From: Brevibacillus invocatus | GTDB taxonomy: Bacteria; Bacillota; Bacilli; Brevibacillales; Brevibacillaceae | Reading direction: 5' to 3' | Assembly (NCBI RefSeq): GCF_003710915.1 | Contig: NZ_RHHR01000027.1 | Coordinates: 1-64,000, forward strand | DNA length: 64,000 nucleotides | Part shown: positions 51,373 through 60,033 of the stretch, in pieces | Position numbering within the stretch: position 1 is the stretch's first letter | Layout of the letters: every line of letters starts with the position of its first letter | The notes under the pieces: model-generated | What the model saw: only the letters and a program-made list of their open reading frames with translations | Told to the model about the DNA's origin: nothing | Database searches by the model: none | Position numbers and translations under genes: made by a program

Positions 51373-51666
51373 ATGAAACGGCACCGTACCATCTGGGAAT
51401 TTGTCAGCGTCATGGACAAGTGGGCTCCGCTGGTTCCCGGCTACATCAGCCACGAGATCATCAATGACCGCCAGTCCACCTGGACCTTCATGGGCGACAT
51501 CGGAATCATGAAGAAAAAAGTGAGCTTGAAGATAGACATCACGGCAAAGGGTGTCATGGGTCCCATGATCAACTCGATTCTCAAAACATTCGTTCCAAAG
51601 ACGACGACTGATTTGGCGGAAGCCATCGCCAATCGGATCAACGAAACAGCATCGATCAAATCCTAG
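51373..51666 (+). pseudogene. Internally deleted CoxG-like copy
   Basis: A 97-codon frame that matches the complete CoxG-like gene downstream at both ends (IWEFVSVMDKWAPLVPGYISHEIINDRQSTW; DITAKGVMGPMINSILKTFVPKTTTDLAEAIANR) but lacks about 57 residues in the middle: GIMKKKVSLK runs straight into IDITAKGV. The normal N-terminus (MPQGIHEIDLDLPV) is also replaced. No good ribosome binding site precedes it, yet it has its own terminator. Probably a decayed tandem duplicate. Confidence 0.75.
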
Positions 51667-51675
51667 CCGAAAAAT

Positions 51676-51698
51676 GGCCCCGAGTATGGGGCCTTTTT
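51676..51698 (+). terminator. Terminator after the deleted CoxG copy
   Basis: GGCCCC, a 6-nt loop and GGGGCC are followed by TTTTT. Confidence 0.85.
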
Positions 51699-51792
51699 CA
51701 TTGAACAAAAAAGATTTTCCGATATATCCTGCGGCATTCCTCCATACACATATCAAGATCGACAACCATCGAGGGGAAAGGAATGAGTATCC

Positions 51793-52257
51793 ATGCCTCA
51801 GGGAATACACGAAATAGATCTCGATCTCCCGGTCCAGACGATCTGGGAGTTCGTAAGTGTAATGGAAAACTGGATTCCACTGGTTCCCGGCTACATCAGC
51901 CATGAGATTATCAATGAGCGTCAGTCCACCTGGATGTTCAATGGCGACATCGGCATTATGAAGAAAAAAATACATCTTCAGGTCAATATTACGGAGTGGA
52001 CACCGCCATCCCTGGTGAAGTTTAACCTGACAGGAATCAACGAGAATTTTTCTGGTGAAGGCTACTTCAAGACCGCGTCACTGGGTAATCAGCGTACCAG
52101 AATGACATGTTCCCTCGACATCACAGCCAAAGGCGTAAAGGCCCCTATGATCAACTCTGTACTAAAAAGCTTGGTTCCAAAGACAACCACGGAATTGGCC
52201 GAAGCTGTCGCCAACCGGATGCTCGAAATGGCTTCCACTCCACCAACACGTTCATGA
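51793..52257 (+). CDS. CoxG/SRPBCC-family protein
   Basis: A 154-aa cytoplasmic protein of the START-like SRPBCC fold, CoxG branch: DLPVQTIWEFVSVMENWIPLVPGY, then VNITEWTPPSLVKFNLTGINENFSGEG and a C-terminal helix PKTTTELAEAVANRMLEMA. CoxG proteins bind lipids or quinones and often accompany carbon monoxide or xanthine dehydrogenases, but none is nearby. The ATG has AAAGGAATG about 10 nt upstream. It lies after a shortened duplicate of itself. Ligand unknown. Confidence 0.82.
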   Translation: MPQGIHEIDLDLPVQTIWEFVSVMENWIPLVPGYISHEIINERQSTWMFNGDIGIMKKKIHLQVNITEWTPPSLVKFNLTGINENFSGEGYFKTASLGNQRTRMTCSLDITAKGVKAPMINSVLKSLVPKTTTELAEAVANRMLEMASTPPTRS

Positions 52258-52395
52258 CGCTACCTCTGCAGCAGACCATCGATCGGGTCCTGTCTGCAGA
52301 GGTTTTTTATTTCAAAATATTCATTGCCTTCCTAACCGCTAAACTGGTATACCTATTCATGTAAAAGAATGAACTCACGAGGAAAGGAAATGTCC

Positions 52396-53637
52396 ATGAA
52401 GATGCGATTTAGGAAGCTGCTGTTCTCTCTTGCCATCGGATGCGTTTCACTGATCGGCATCCAACAACCTGCTGTCGCCGCAACATCTAGCACCACCATT
52501 CTGCTCGACGGCTATCCGCTCCCCTTTCCAACTCCGCCAACTCATATAAACGGAACAACTATGGTTCCATTTCGGGCCATATCAGAAGCAATGGAAATTC
52601 AGGTAAATTGGGAAGCGCGAACCCAGTCCATTACGGCCATTCAGTCGACATCCCAAGGGGAAAAAACAGTCAAAATGCAGTTAAACAATCCACTCGTCAC
52701 CGTGAATGGACAAACCGTCACCCTGCCCGTCGCCCCCTATGAAACCAATGGGAGCACCTTGATTCCACTCCGGTTCTTCAGTGAGCAATTTGGTGCACAG
52801 GTTGGCTGGAATGGGGAAACCAGAACCGTTTCGATCACCTCGCCCCTGCGCGATATGTACGGGCTGGCCTTTTATGCCATCTCTTCCTTTTCACAGCGTG
52901 ACCTGATTCCGTTCTTTGATGCAACTGCTTTTGGCTGGAGCAGAATTGATCAGAACGGAAATCTGACCCTGACTGGCAACGATTTTTACTGGCCGAAGCC
53001 TGCTGGCGAGACTACACCTGAATCGATCATTGCAGACGCCAAAATGATGGGCTCCACTCCCTATCTGATGGTGTTTGCCGGGGATGCCAATGGGGAATTG
53101 ACTGCGCTGCTTGAAGACGCAAGCTTGCGAGAAAAGGCAATCTCCCAAATGCTCGCACTCGCCCAGGAAAAAGGACTGACAGGAATCGCTCTGGATTTCG
53201 AGGGTTTAGGCATGAACGGAGATTTTACAGGGGTAAAAGAAAAGTACAACGAATTCGTACGCCTGCTTGCCGCCGAAACTAATCAGCGAGGCATACAATT
53301 GACTCTGATCCTACATCCGCTGAACGGTGCCTACAAGGGCTACGACTATGCCACGTTAGGTGCAATGGCGGATGATCTTGTCATCATGGCTTACGCCTAC
53401 GAAGGTGAGAAAGGTCCGGAGCCGATGAACAAAGTGGACGAAGCGATTCGCATGGCCTTGGTCCACGTCCCTAAGGAAAAACTGATTCTGGGAGTATCGA
53501 TGGGAAGCGAAAATGAATCATCGGTGAATCAGAAAATCGGTCTTGCCAAGCGATACAATCTCAAAGGCTACGCCATCTGGCGACTGGGTCTGATCAATCA
53601 AGCATCGATGGAGCAAATCAAACAGAGCGTTCAATAA
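52396..53637 (+). CDS. Secreted GH18-family protein with copper-amine-oxidase-type N-domain
   Basis: A 413-aa exported protein. The signal peptide (MKMRFRKLLFSLAIGCVSLIG ... AVAA) is followed by a Cu_amine_oxidN1 domain (about 35-150: GTTMVPFRAISEAMEIQVNW, GSTLIPLRFFSEQFGAQVGW), known as a cell-wall-associated module, and a GH18-like barrel with the strand-4 motif GIALDFEGLG carrying the catalytic Glu, as in SleL/YaaH-type N-acetylglucosaminidases. It may trim cell-wall or spore-cortex glycans. ATG 52396 has AAAGGA at good spacing; earlier ATGs at 52369 and 52390 are weaker. Confidence 0.82.
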   Translation: MKMRFRKLLFSLAIGCVSLIGIQQPAVAATSSTTILLDGYPLPFPTPPTHINGTTMVPFRAISEAMEIQVNWEARTQSITAIQSTSQGEKTVKMQLNNPLVTVNGQTVTLPVAPYETNGSTLIPLRFFSEQFGAQVGWNGETRTVSITSPLRDMYGLAFYAISSFSQRDLIPFFDATAFGWSRIDQNGNLTLTGNDFYWPKPAGETTPESIIADAKMMGSTPYLMVFAGDANGELTALLEDASLREKAISQMLALAQEKGLTGIALDFEGLGMNGDFTGVKEKYNEFVRLLAAETNQRGIQLTLILHPLNGAYKGYDYATLGAMADDLVIMAYAYEGEKGPEPMNKVDEAIRMALVHVPKEKLILGVSMGSENESSVNQKIGLAKRYNLKGYAIWRLGLINQASMEQIKQSVQ

Positions 53638-53750
53638 ATGGCGCTCCTTGGTAGGCAAAAAAGAAAGAGGCAGGATTCCCAAATGTGAAATGTGAGACGA
53701 TTTAGGGAAGACGGCATCTGTCAAAAAGCTGTAAGGAGATCAAGCCGACG

Positions 53751-54509
53751 ATGAAAATGATATCATGGAACGTGAATGGATTAAGAGCTTGCGTGAATAA
53801 AGGGTTTCAAGAGTACTTTGCGAAAATGGATGCGGATATCTTTTGTATCCAGGAAACGAAATTGCAAGAGGGCCAGATTTCGGTTGAGTTTGCTGATGGG
53901 TATCATCAGTATTGGAATTATGCGATCAAAAAGGGCTATTCCGGAACCGCTGTATTCACCAAGCAACAGCCCTTATCTGTCTACTATGGTCTGGAAGACA
54001 ACCATGAGCCAGAAGGACGGATGATCACCCTGGAATTCGATTCGTTCTATCTCGTCAACGTATACACGCCAAATGCAAAACGAGACTTGTCGAGACTGGA
54101 ATACAGGCTGGAATGGGAAGATCGGTTCCGCAGCTATCTCTTGCAGCTGGACAAGCAAAAGCCAGTCATCGTGTGTGGCGATCTCAATGTGGCTCATCAG
54201 GAAATCGACATCAAAAATGCAAAATCGAACCGTGGAAATTCCGGCTTTACTGACGAAGAGCGTGGCAAGATGAGTGAACTGCTCCAATCCGGTTTTATCG
54301 ACACGTTCCGGCATTTCTATCCAGATCGAACAGATGCCTATTCCTGGTGGTCCTATATGCCAAAGGTAAGAGAGCGCAACATCGGCTGGAGAATCGACTA
54401 CTTCCTCTCCTCCACAAGGCTTGCCCCGTCCTTGATTGACGCCCGTATCGATGCCGATGTAACAGGCAGCGATCACTGTCCAATCATCCTGGAACTGGCT
54501 GATCTGTAG
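53751..54509 (+). CDS. exoA: Exodeoxyribonuclease III (ExoA)
   Basis: A 252-aa DNA repair enzyme (AP endonuclease and 3'-5' exonuclease), exactly the length of Bacillus ExoA. Active-site stretches are SWNVNGLRACVNKGF, QETKLQEGQI (metal Glu), GDLNVAHQEIDIKN, SWWSYMPKVRERNIGWRIDYF and the C-terminal GSDHCPIILE with the catalytic histidine. Single gene with its own terminator. Confidence 0.95.
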   Translation: MKMISWNVNGLRACVNKGFQEYFAKMDADIFCIQETKLQEGQISVEFADGYHQYWNYAIKKGYSGTAVFTKQQPLSVYYGLEDNHEPEGRMITLEFDSFYLVNVYTPNAKRDLSRLEYRLEWEDRFRSYLLQLDKQKPVIVCGDLNVAHQEIDIKNAKSNRGNSGFTDEERGKMSELLQSGFIDTFRHFYPDRTDAYSWWSYMPKVRERNIGWRIDYFLSSTRLAPSLIDARIDADVTGSDHCPIILELADL

Positions 54510-54522
54510 CACACGCACATAC

Positions 54523-54547
54523 GGCTGCCTGCTGGGCAGCCTTTTTT
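54523..54547 (+). terminator. Terminator after exoA
   Basis: GGCTGCC, a 5-nt loop and GGCAGCC are followed by TTTTTT. Confidence 0.9.
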
Positions 54548-54635
54548 ATTGCCCACGTTTCCATTTCAAGGAATATTTTCAGATGTCATGAGAGATTCTA
54601 CAACTAATGGTCAGTCCATATCCTGGAGGAATCCC

Positions 54636-56159
54636 ATGACATTTCTGATATCGTTTCTTATCGTGGTCGTGATCGTTTTGTTTGGCGCCTTTTCTCCAGA
54701 GCTTTTTGCCAAAACAGCTACTCGCGTTCTAGACTTGACCACCACGAACTTTGGCTGGTTTTATTTGATCGTCGCCTTTAGTTTTTTGATCTTCTGTATC
54801 TATTTGGCCTTTAGCAAATACGGTCAGATCCCTTTGGGGCAGGATGACGACGAACCCGAATACTCTTTGCCTACCTGGTTTAGTATGCTTTTTAGTGCAG
54901 GAATGGGAATTGGACTTGTTTTTTGGGGAGTCGCCGAACCTGTTTCCCACTACTTTGCGCCTCCAGCAGGAGTAACAGGCCAAACGACGGAAGCCGCGCA
55001 GGTCGCTATGCGGTACGCTTTTTTCCATTGGGGACTTCATCCGTGGGGCATTTATGCCGTCATCGCGCTTTCGCTTGCCTACTTCCAATTCAGAAGAGGC
55101 TCCAAGGGGTTGATTTCTTCCACTTTTGCCCCTTTGCTTGGTGAGAGAATACATGGGCCTATCGGAAAAGCAATCGACATCCTCGCCGTGATCGCCACCG
55201 TTTTTGGAGTCGCCACCTCGCTTGGCCTTGGCACGTTGCAAATAAACGGCGGGTTGTCTCATCTGTTTGGTCTTGCCTCCAATACCACCGTACAAATCGC
55301 GATCATTGCCATTATTACGGTCATCTATCTCTTGTCCTCTACCACGGGACTCGATAGAGGGATCAAGATACTCAGCAACACCAATTTGATAGTAGCATTG
55401 GCCTTGTTGCTGCTGACCCTCATCCTGGGTCCGACTTCATTTTTGTTCGACACCTTTACCAGCACGCTGGGCAGCTATTTGAACAATCTCATTTCCATGA
55501 GCTTGCGCCTCACTCCTTTTACCCAGGGGAATTGGGTTGCCAATTGGACTTTGTTCTACTGGGCCTGGTGGATCGCCTGGGCCCCATTTGTCGGCATGTT
55601 TATCGCCCGAGTGTCCAAGGGGCGTACGATCAAGGAATTCGTCATCTGTGTGATGCTCGTCCCCAGTCTGCTCAGCTTCATCTGGTTCTCTGTCTTTGGG
55701 GGTACCGCCTTGCATCTGGAAATCTTTGATCAGGCCCCGATTGGAGAGGCTGTTCAGAATGATATTTCTACCGCCTTGTTTCTCGCGCTGGAACAGCTGC
55801 CTTGGGGAACCATTCTCGCGATTGTCGCCCTGGTTCTGATCTTCACCTTCTTCATCACCTCGGCTGACTCAGCCACATTTGTCCTGGGGATGCTGTCTGC
55901 CGACGGCACCCTCGATCCATCCACTCGCGTCAAAATCACCTGGGGCATCCTCCAGTCTACGATTGCTGTGGTCCTTCTGCTCAGCGGAGGATTGGAGGGA
56001 TTACAGACGGCCTCGATCGTCGCCGCACTCCCTTTCGCCGTCATCATGGTCTTGATGTGCTTCTCCTTGATGCGCGCCCTTCGTGAAGAAGAACGGTCTG
56101 CCAAAAAGAGGCGTCGGGAACAGAGCAAGAAGCTCGAAAAGCTGCTTAAGGATCTATGA
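54636..56159 (+). CDS. BCCT-family osmolyte transporter (OpuD/BetL type)
   Basis: A 507-aa sodium- or proton-coupled carrier with 12 helices. Family features are TTNFGWFYLIVAFSFL, FSAGMGIGLVFWGVAEPVSHY, the Trp-rich substrate helix NWTLFYWAWWIAWAPFVGMFIARVSKGRTIKEF, and SADSATFVLGML. It imports glycine betaine, choline or carnitine. ATG 54636 (MTFLISFL) has TGGAGGAATCCC; a longer form from ATG 54588 would give the more usual short tail before helix 1 and cannot be excluded. It complements the OpuC-type system at 33.4-36.5 kb but shows no riboswitch. Confidence 0.88.
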   Translation: MTFLISFLIVVVIVLFGAFSPELFAKTATRVLDLTTTNFGWFYLIVAFSFLIFCIYLAFSKYGQIPLGQDDDEPEYSLPTWFSMLFSAGMGIGLVFWGVAEPVSHYFAPPAGVTGQTTEAAQVAMRYAFFHWGLHPWGIYAVIALSLAYFQFRRGSKGLISSTFAPLLGERIHGPIGKAIDILAVIATVFGVATSLGLGTLQINGGLSHLFGLASNTTVQIAIIAIITVIYLLSSTTGLDRGIKILSNTNLIVALALLLLTLILGPTSFLFDTFTSTLGSYLNNLISMSLRLTPFTQGNWVANWTLFYWAWWIAWAPFVGMFIARVSKGRTIKEFVICVMLVPSLLSFIWFSVFGGTALHLEIFDQAPIGEAVQNDISTALFLALEQLPWGTILAIVALVLIFTFFITSADSATFVLGMLSADGTLDPSTRVKITWGILQSTIAVVLLLSGGLEGLQTASIVAALPFAVIMVLMCFSLMRALREEERSAKKRRREQSKKLEKLLKDL

Positions 56160-56175
56160 AATGGCGAAAAAAAAA

Positions 56176-56207
56176 TAGTCCTGTTTTCGCTTCGGACTAA
56201 GGTTTTT
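56176..56207 (+). terminator. Terminator after the BCCT gene
   Basis: TAGTCC and GGACTA (12-nt loop) are followed by AGGTTTTT. Confidence 0.55.
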
Positions 56208-56217
56208 ATGATTTGAC

Positions 56218-56575
56218 TTAATCGTCCCAATCTACATCAAGCACATCACCTGTCGTTGCGGAGATCTCGAACTCCACTTCCCGCCATTGGTCCGTCCGCA
56301 TTTCCACTTCGTACAGATACTGTCCGTCGTCTTCATCCAATTTAGCTTTGACGATCGTTCCTTTCACCTGGTTCAAGGCAATTTTTTTTGCTTCTTCGAG
56401 ACTGATTTTCACCCTTTGCTTCATGCGTTCCGGATCGTTTTCGCGCCACGCTTCACCGGTCATGGCATCGACATAGACGTCTACACTCCGATTGGTCTCG
56501 AATTTGTAATAGAGCGTACCCCGCTCCGTTTCCCTCATGATAGCGCCTGAAAATGAAACAGAAATAAGATTACAA
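56218..56575 (-). pseudogene. PepSY-domain protein, 5' end lost
   Basis: The minus-strand reading has the end of one PepSY domain (GTLYYKFETNRSVDVYVDAMTGEAW) and a complete second one (ISLEEAKKIALNQVKGTIVKAKLDEDDGQYLYEVEM ... SATTGDVLDVDWDD in pieces). The start of the gene is missing: upstream the frame runs directly into ribokinase sequence. Intact relatives have a signal peptide and two or more PepSY domains. The long open frame to 56721 is thus a chimera and not a natural fusion. Confidence 0.7.
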
Positions 56576-57333
56576 TTAGAAAATGATGCATTGAAGGCGT
56601 CTCCGGCGCCAGTCGTATCGACGACTGGAACCTGATGGCCGGAAATGTGCAGCAGCGATCCAGCTTGAGCCTTGTATGCCACTCCCTGTGCTCCGAGCTG
56701 TTGCCACGACGTGACGAACACCTTGCTTCAGCAAAGCATCCATTCTTTCTACCAAATCTGACTCACCCTCGGCAAGCATTGAAAGCTCCGTTTCGTTCGG
56801 TGTCAGATAATCCACGCTGGCCAACAATTCAGGCGGCAGCTTTTGTGCAGGTGCAGGATTGAGAATGACGGTCTTTTGAAGCAGCTTTGCTACCTTGGCG
56901 GCATAGGTTACAGTCGCGAGCGGTATCTCCATTTGCATCAGAACAATATCCGCGCGCTCGATCAGCTCGATCTGGGCATCGATGTCAGCCGGTATGCACT
57001 GGGCATTGGCTCCGGGCACGACGATGATGCTGTGCTGTTATCCCCTTCTGCCAGCACGATGAAGGCAGTCCCTGTTTCACCGGACTCCGTCTTCTTCACG
57101 CCTGTGCTGTTCACCCCTCCTGTCTGCAAAGAGCCCAGCAGCTCCCCGCCGAAAAGATCCTGGCCAACGCTGCCGATCATGGCAAGCTCCGCTCCGAGCC
57201 TGGCGAGTCCAATCGCTTGGTTCGCTCCCTTTCCTCCCGGCACGAACTGCACGCTTTGACCCAGGATGGTTTCCCCCATGACGGGCAAACGTGGTGTCTG
57301 GACTACCATGTCCATGTTCAAACTTCCAATCAC
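56576..57333 (-). pseudogene. rbsK: Broken ribokinase (rbsK)
   Basis: Three consecutive frames together spell ribokinase: IGSLNMDMVVQTPRLPVMGETILG to FIVLAEGDNS; PGANAQCIPADIDAQIELIE to LLKQGVRHVV; LGAQGVAYKAQAGSLLHISG to VVDTTGAGDAFNASF (the catalytic Asp loop). A 5-bp tandem duplication (GCTGT twice at 57029-57038) causes the first shift, and one extra base near 56706 the second. The 3' end is replaced by the PepSY fragment. It lies downstream of rbsR in the same direction, so it was a ribose gene. Confidence 0.85.
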
Positions 57334-57463
57334 GACGAGTTTGGCTTCACTCTTCCACTGCTCCTTCGACTATACGAACGTTCCGACCCGTCCTTTCTCT
57401 ACGTTACATGCGCTTCTCTCATTCCGGGTTCATCGACTGTCGGAATCTTGTCTGGGAGAGTCA

Positions 57464-58471
57464 TCATGCTTTTTGTGTGGACTCCCTGACAATAAGCGAG
57501 ACTCCTAGCTCTACGGTTTCATAATGGCTACTAGACTGATTAATTCGCTCAATCAGCTTGTTCGCCGCCAGCTCCCCGATCTGATAGATTGGCTGTGCAA
57601 TCGTAGACAGCTCCGGCTGGGTAATCTCCGTCAGATTGACACCGTCAAAACCGCAAACTTTCACTTGCCCCGGTATGGATATGCCCCGGCGGTTCAACTC
57701 TTTCAGAACACCCACCGCCATCAAGTCATTGCCCGCAAAAATACCATCCACGTCCGGATGCTTGCTGAGCAAGGCGTCTACTGCTCGGATGCCTCCATCG
57801 ATAGTGAAATCTCCAGGGATCATCAGAGTCGGGGTGTACCAGGGATGCTGCCTCGCCACTTCCTCGTAACCTTCGAGACGCTCCTTTGCTGTAACCAGCT
57901 CCTGAGGACCGTAGACGTGAGCAATTTTTTTACAGCCTGCCTCCAGCAGATGCTCGACAGCCGTCTTTGCTCCTCCGAAATTATCGACCTTAATGACGCA
58001 TCCAGACTCCATATTGGGTGCTCGGTCCAGCATCACAAAAGGAATCCGCGCCTCTTCCATCCGTTCCAGGTCTTCTCGTACCAGATTATTGGTAGCAAAG
58101 ATAATCCCGTCTACGTATTTCTTTTTCAATACCTCGATGTAGGAGCGTTCTTTTACTCCCATATCGTCCGAGTTGCACAGTATCACGGTATAGCCGTTGT
58201 TTTGCGCAATATCCTCGACACCCCTGGCGAGCCCGGGGAAAAACGGATTGGAGATATCCGGCAAAATCAAGGCGATCGTCTTCGTTCGTTTGCCTGCCAA
58301 TCCCCTCGCCATCTGGTTTGGCTCAAACTGCAGCTGCTTCATCGCTTTCATAACTTTTTGCTCAGTTTCGCTGTTCACGTATCCTTTTTTATTCATCACC
58401 CGGGACACCGTCGCTACGGAAACACCCGCCAGCTTGGCTACATCTCTGATCGTTGCCTTCATACTTTCCAT
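57464..58471 (-). CDS. rbsR: LacI-family ribose regulator (RbsR)
   Basis: A 335-aa repressor: HTH residues 4-55 (ATIRDVAKLAGVSVATVSRVMNKKGYVN, hinge QFEPNQMARGLAGKRT) and a ribose-binding-protein-like effector domain (IALILPDISNPFFPGLARGVEDIA, GIFAGNDLMAVGVLKELNRRG). A start at ATG 58462 (MKATIRD) is equally possible. Adjacent ribokinase remains and two LacI-type palindromes upstream point to RbsR. Its operon partners are destroyed, so it may now control only itself. The only intact gene between 56.2 and 62.4 kb. Confidence 0.87.
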   Translation of the reverse strand: MESMKATIRDVAKLAGVSVATVSRVMNKKGYVNSETEQKVMKAMKQLQFEPNQMARGLAGKRTKTIALILPDISNPFFPGLARGVEDIAQNNGYTVILCNSDDMGVKERSYIEVLKKKYVDGIIFATNNLVREDLERMEEARIPFVMLDRAPNMESGCVIKVDNFGGAKTAVEHLLEAGCKKIAHVYGPQELVTAKERLEGYEEVARQHPWYTPTLMIPGDFTIDGGIRAVDALLSKHPDVDGIFAGNDLMAVGVLKELNRRGISIPGQVKVCGFDGVNLTEITQPELSTIAQPIYQIGELAANKLIERINQSSSHYETVELGVSLIVRESTQKA

Positions 58472-58484
58472 TCACCACCGACTA

Positions 58485-58503
58485 TGTGTAACCGGTTTAC
58501 ACA
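58485..58503. promoter_or_regulatory. LacI-type operator 1 upstream of rbsR
   Basis: TGTGTAACCGGTTTACACA is a near-perfect 19-bp palindrome with central CCGG, 14 bp before the rbsR start. Its position suggests autoregulation. Confidence 0.75.
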
Positions 58504-58542
58504 ATCTATCACTATTTAAACAACACAATTATCAATTCGTAT

Positions 58543-58554
58543 GTAACCGGTTAC
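58543..58554. promoter_or_regulatory. LacI-type operator 2 upstream of rbsR
   Basis: GTAACCGGTTAC is a perfect 12-bp palindrome sharing its core with operator 1, centred 54-55 bp (about five helical turns) away, so repression by a DNA loop is possible. The rest of 58504-58817 has no clear gene; a 33-codon frame at 58683-58781 could be a gene remnant. Confidence 0.7.
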
Positions 58555-58817
58555 TATAAAATAATCCGAATTTTCCATCTGGTCAATATCATGTTTATAG
58601 TCTGAAATGACCAAATTGATTTCGGTAACAGGAAGAATCGATGTCGGGAAATAGAGGAAAAGGCTTGGTGATTGAGGAATAATCAATCAAAACAAGGCTG
58701 CGAGTTCCCCTGGCAGACAGGAGAAAATATTTCGAGGAATGGGATGAGGATATGGTAAAAGCAGTTGATAAATCCTCCTAATCTGAACAAGCTGATCATT
58801 TTAAGAGGTTATCCGCG

Positions 58818-59256
58818 ATGAAATTCCAACTGATTGATATCGAAAACTGGCGTAGAAAACCGTATTTTGATCACTATTACGATCAAGTCAGATGCACCTA
58901 CAGCATGACAGCCATCGTGGACATTACCCAACTGCTGACGGAATTGCGAAGCAAAGGAATCAAACTCTACCCGGCACTGATTCACATGATACAGCGATGA
59001 CTTCCTCGCGTTTTACAAGGACTATCTGGATGACATGGAAAAGTTTAACCTGAACATCTACACGGAAGGGACCTATCTTTTGCCTATCTTTACAATGGGA
59101 AAATATTCACAGCAGGACGGCAGAACTCTCCTCCCCTTGTCGGTACAGCTCCACCACGCCGTATGCGACGGCTATCATGCAGGCGTCCTGTTTAATGAGC
59201 TGCAAGAGCGAGCTGACGATTGCAGCAAATGGTTGCCAGGAGGATCTATTGTGTAA
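58818..59256 (+). pseudogene. cat: Chloramphenicol acetyltransferase (type A CAT), deleted
   Basis: The first frame (MKFQLIDIENWRRKPYFDHYY, TYSMTAIVDITQLLTEL, LYPALIHMIQR) is the normal CAT N-terminus. After a junction near 59000 another frame gives SDDFLAFYKDYLDDMEK, then directly FNLNIYTEGTYLLPIFTMGKYSQQDG and the active-site HHAVCDGYHAG. Two internal segments are missing, about 40 residues before SDDFLAFY and about 25 after MEK. The catalytic histidine remains, but the fold cannot form. The gene had a ribosome binding site (AAGAGG) and has a terminator. Confidence 0.88.
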
Positions 59257-59261
59257 GAAAT

Positions 59262-59315
59262 AAAAAAACAAAACCTGTCAAACACTTCCTTTTGGTGATT
59301 GGCAGGTTTTTGATT
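59262..59315. terminator. Bidirectional terminator between cat and response regulator remnants
   Basis: AAAACCTG and CAGGTTTT form an 8-bp stem with A/T runs on both sides. Confidence 0.65.
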
Positions 59316-59360
59316 TTATACTCAAGTAGAAAACATCGTATCATTCCATACCCCTTTAGA

Positions 59361-60005
59361 TCACAATGCCTGTAAGCGCACGATTGCCTGAACGCGGTCG
59401 ACAACATCCAGTTTTCGATAGAGATTACTGATATAATTGCGCACTGTGCCCTCGGCTATATACAACTCTGCAGCGATCTCACGGTTGTTATACCCCTTCA
59501 TGATCAGTCCAGCCTATTCCTTTTCTCGATCTGTCAGCTCAATCTTTAAGCTTTTGGACGTGGATGAGTGATGCTGATCATGAGACATGTGCAACATGCG
59601 GCTCGCCAATTTGGAAGCAACGGCTGAGGGTAAGATAAATTGTCCCAAGACGGTATCACGGATCGCCGCGATCATTTTATCTGTATCCATATCCTTCAAT
59701 AAATAGCCGCTTGCACCACTCGCCATGCCATCAATAATATAGTTGTCCTCGAGAAACGTAGACAAGATGAGGATGAAGGTTTGCGGTGAGTTTTGCTTGA
59801 TTTGCTTTAGAGCGGTAATTCCGTCCATAATGGGCATCTGAATGTCCATGATCACGAGATCTGGACAAAGTTTTGCCGTCAACTCAATAGCCTCCACCCC
59901 ATTACTGGCGACTCCTACGACTTCCAGATCGTCCTCCAAATCCAGTATGGTACGCAAGCCTTCTCTTGTTAACATCTGATCATCGGCTATGACTATCTTT
60001 ATCAT
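59361..60005 (-). pseudogene. LuxR-type response regulator with premature stop
   Basis: From ATG 60005 (MIKIVIADDQMLTREGL) the receiver is complete (VIMDIQMPIMDG with the phospho-Asp, LILSTF, YLLKDMD). The HTH starts IELTDREKE and is then cut by TAG at 59516-59514. The same frame continues in perfect register, AGLIMKGYNNREIAAELYIAEG, TVRNYISNLYRKLDVVDRVQAIVRLQAL, to a natural stop at 59361. A single amber mutation in codon 164 of 214 has removed the DNA-binding domain. Partner of the kinase gene 28 bp upstream. Confidence 0.85.
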
Positions 60006-60033
60006 CTTGTACCCCATCCCCCATCTCATCCAC

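Noticed and set aside
56218-56721. Apparent ribokinase-PepSY fusion protein
   Set aside because: Ribokinase sequence upstream is frameshifted and the PepSY part lacks its start; the open frame is a deletion junction.
58683-58781. 33-codon frame ending WDEDMVKAVDKSS
   Set aside because: Looks like the C-terminus of a protein and might be another remnant, but it is too short to assign and no family was recognised.
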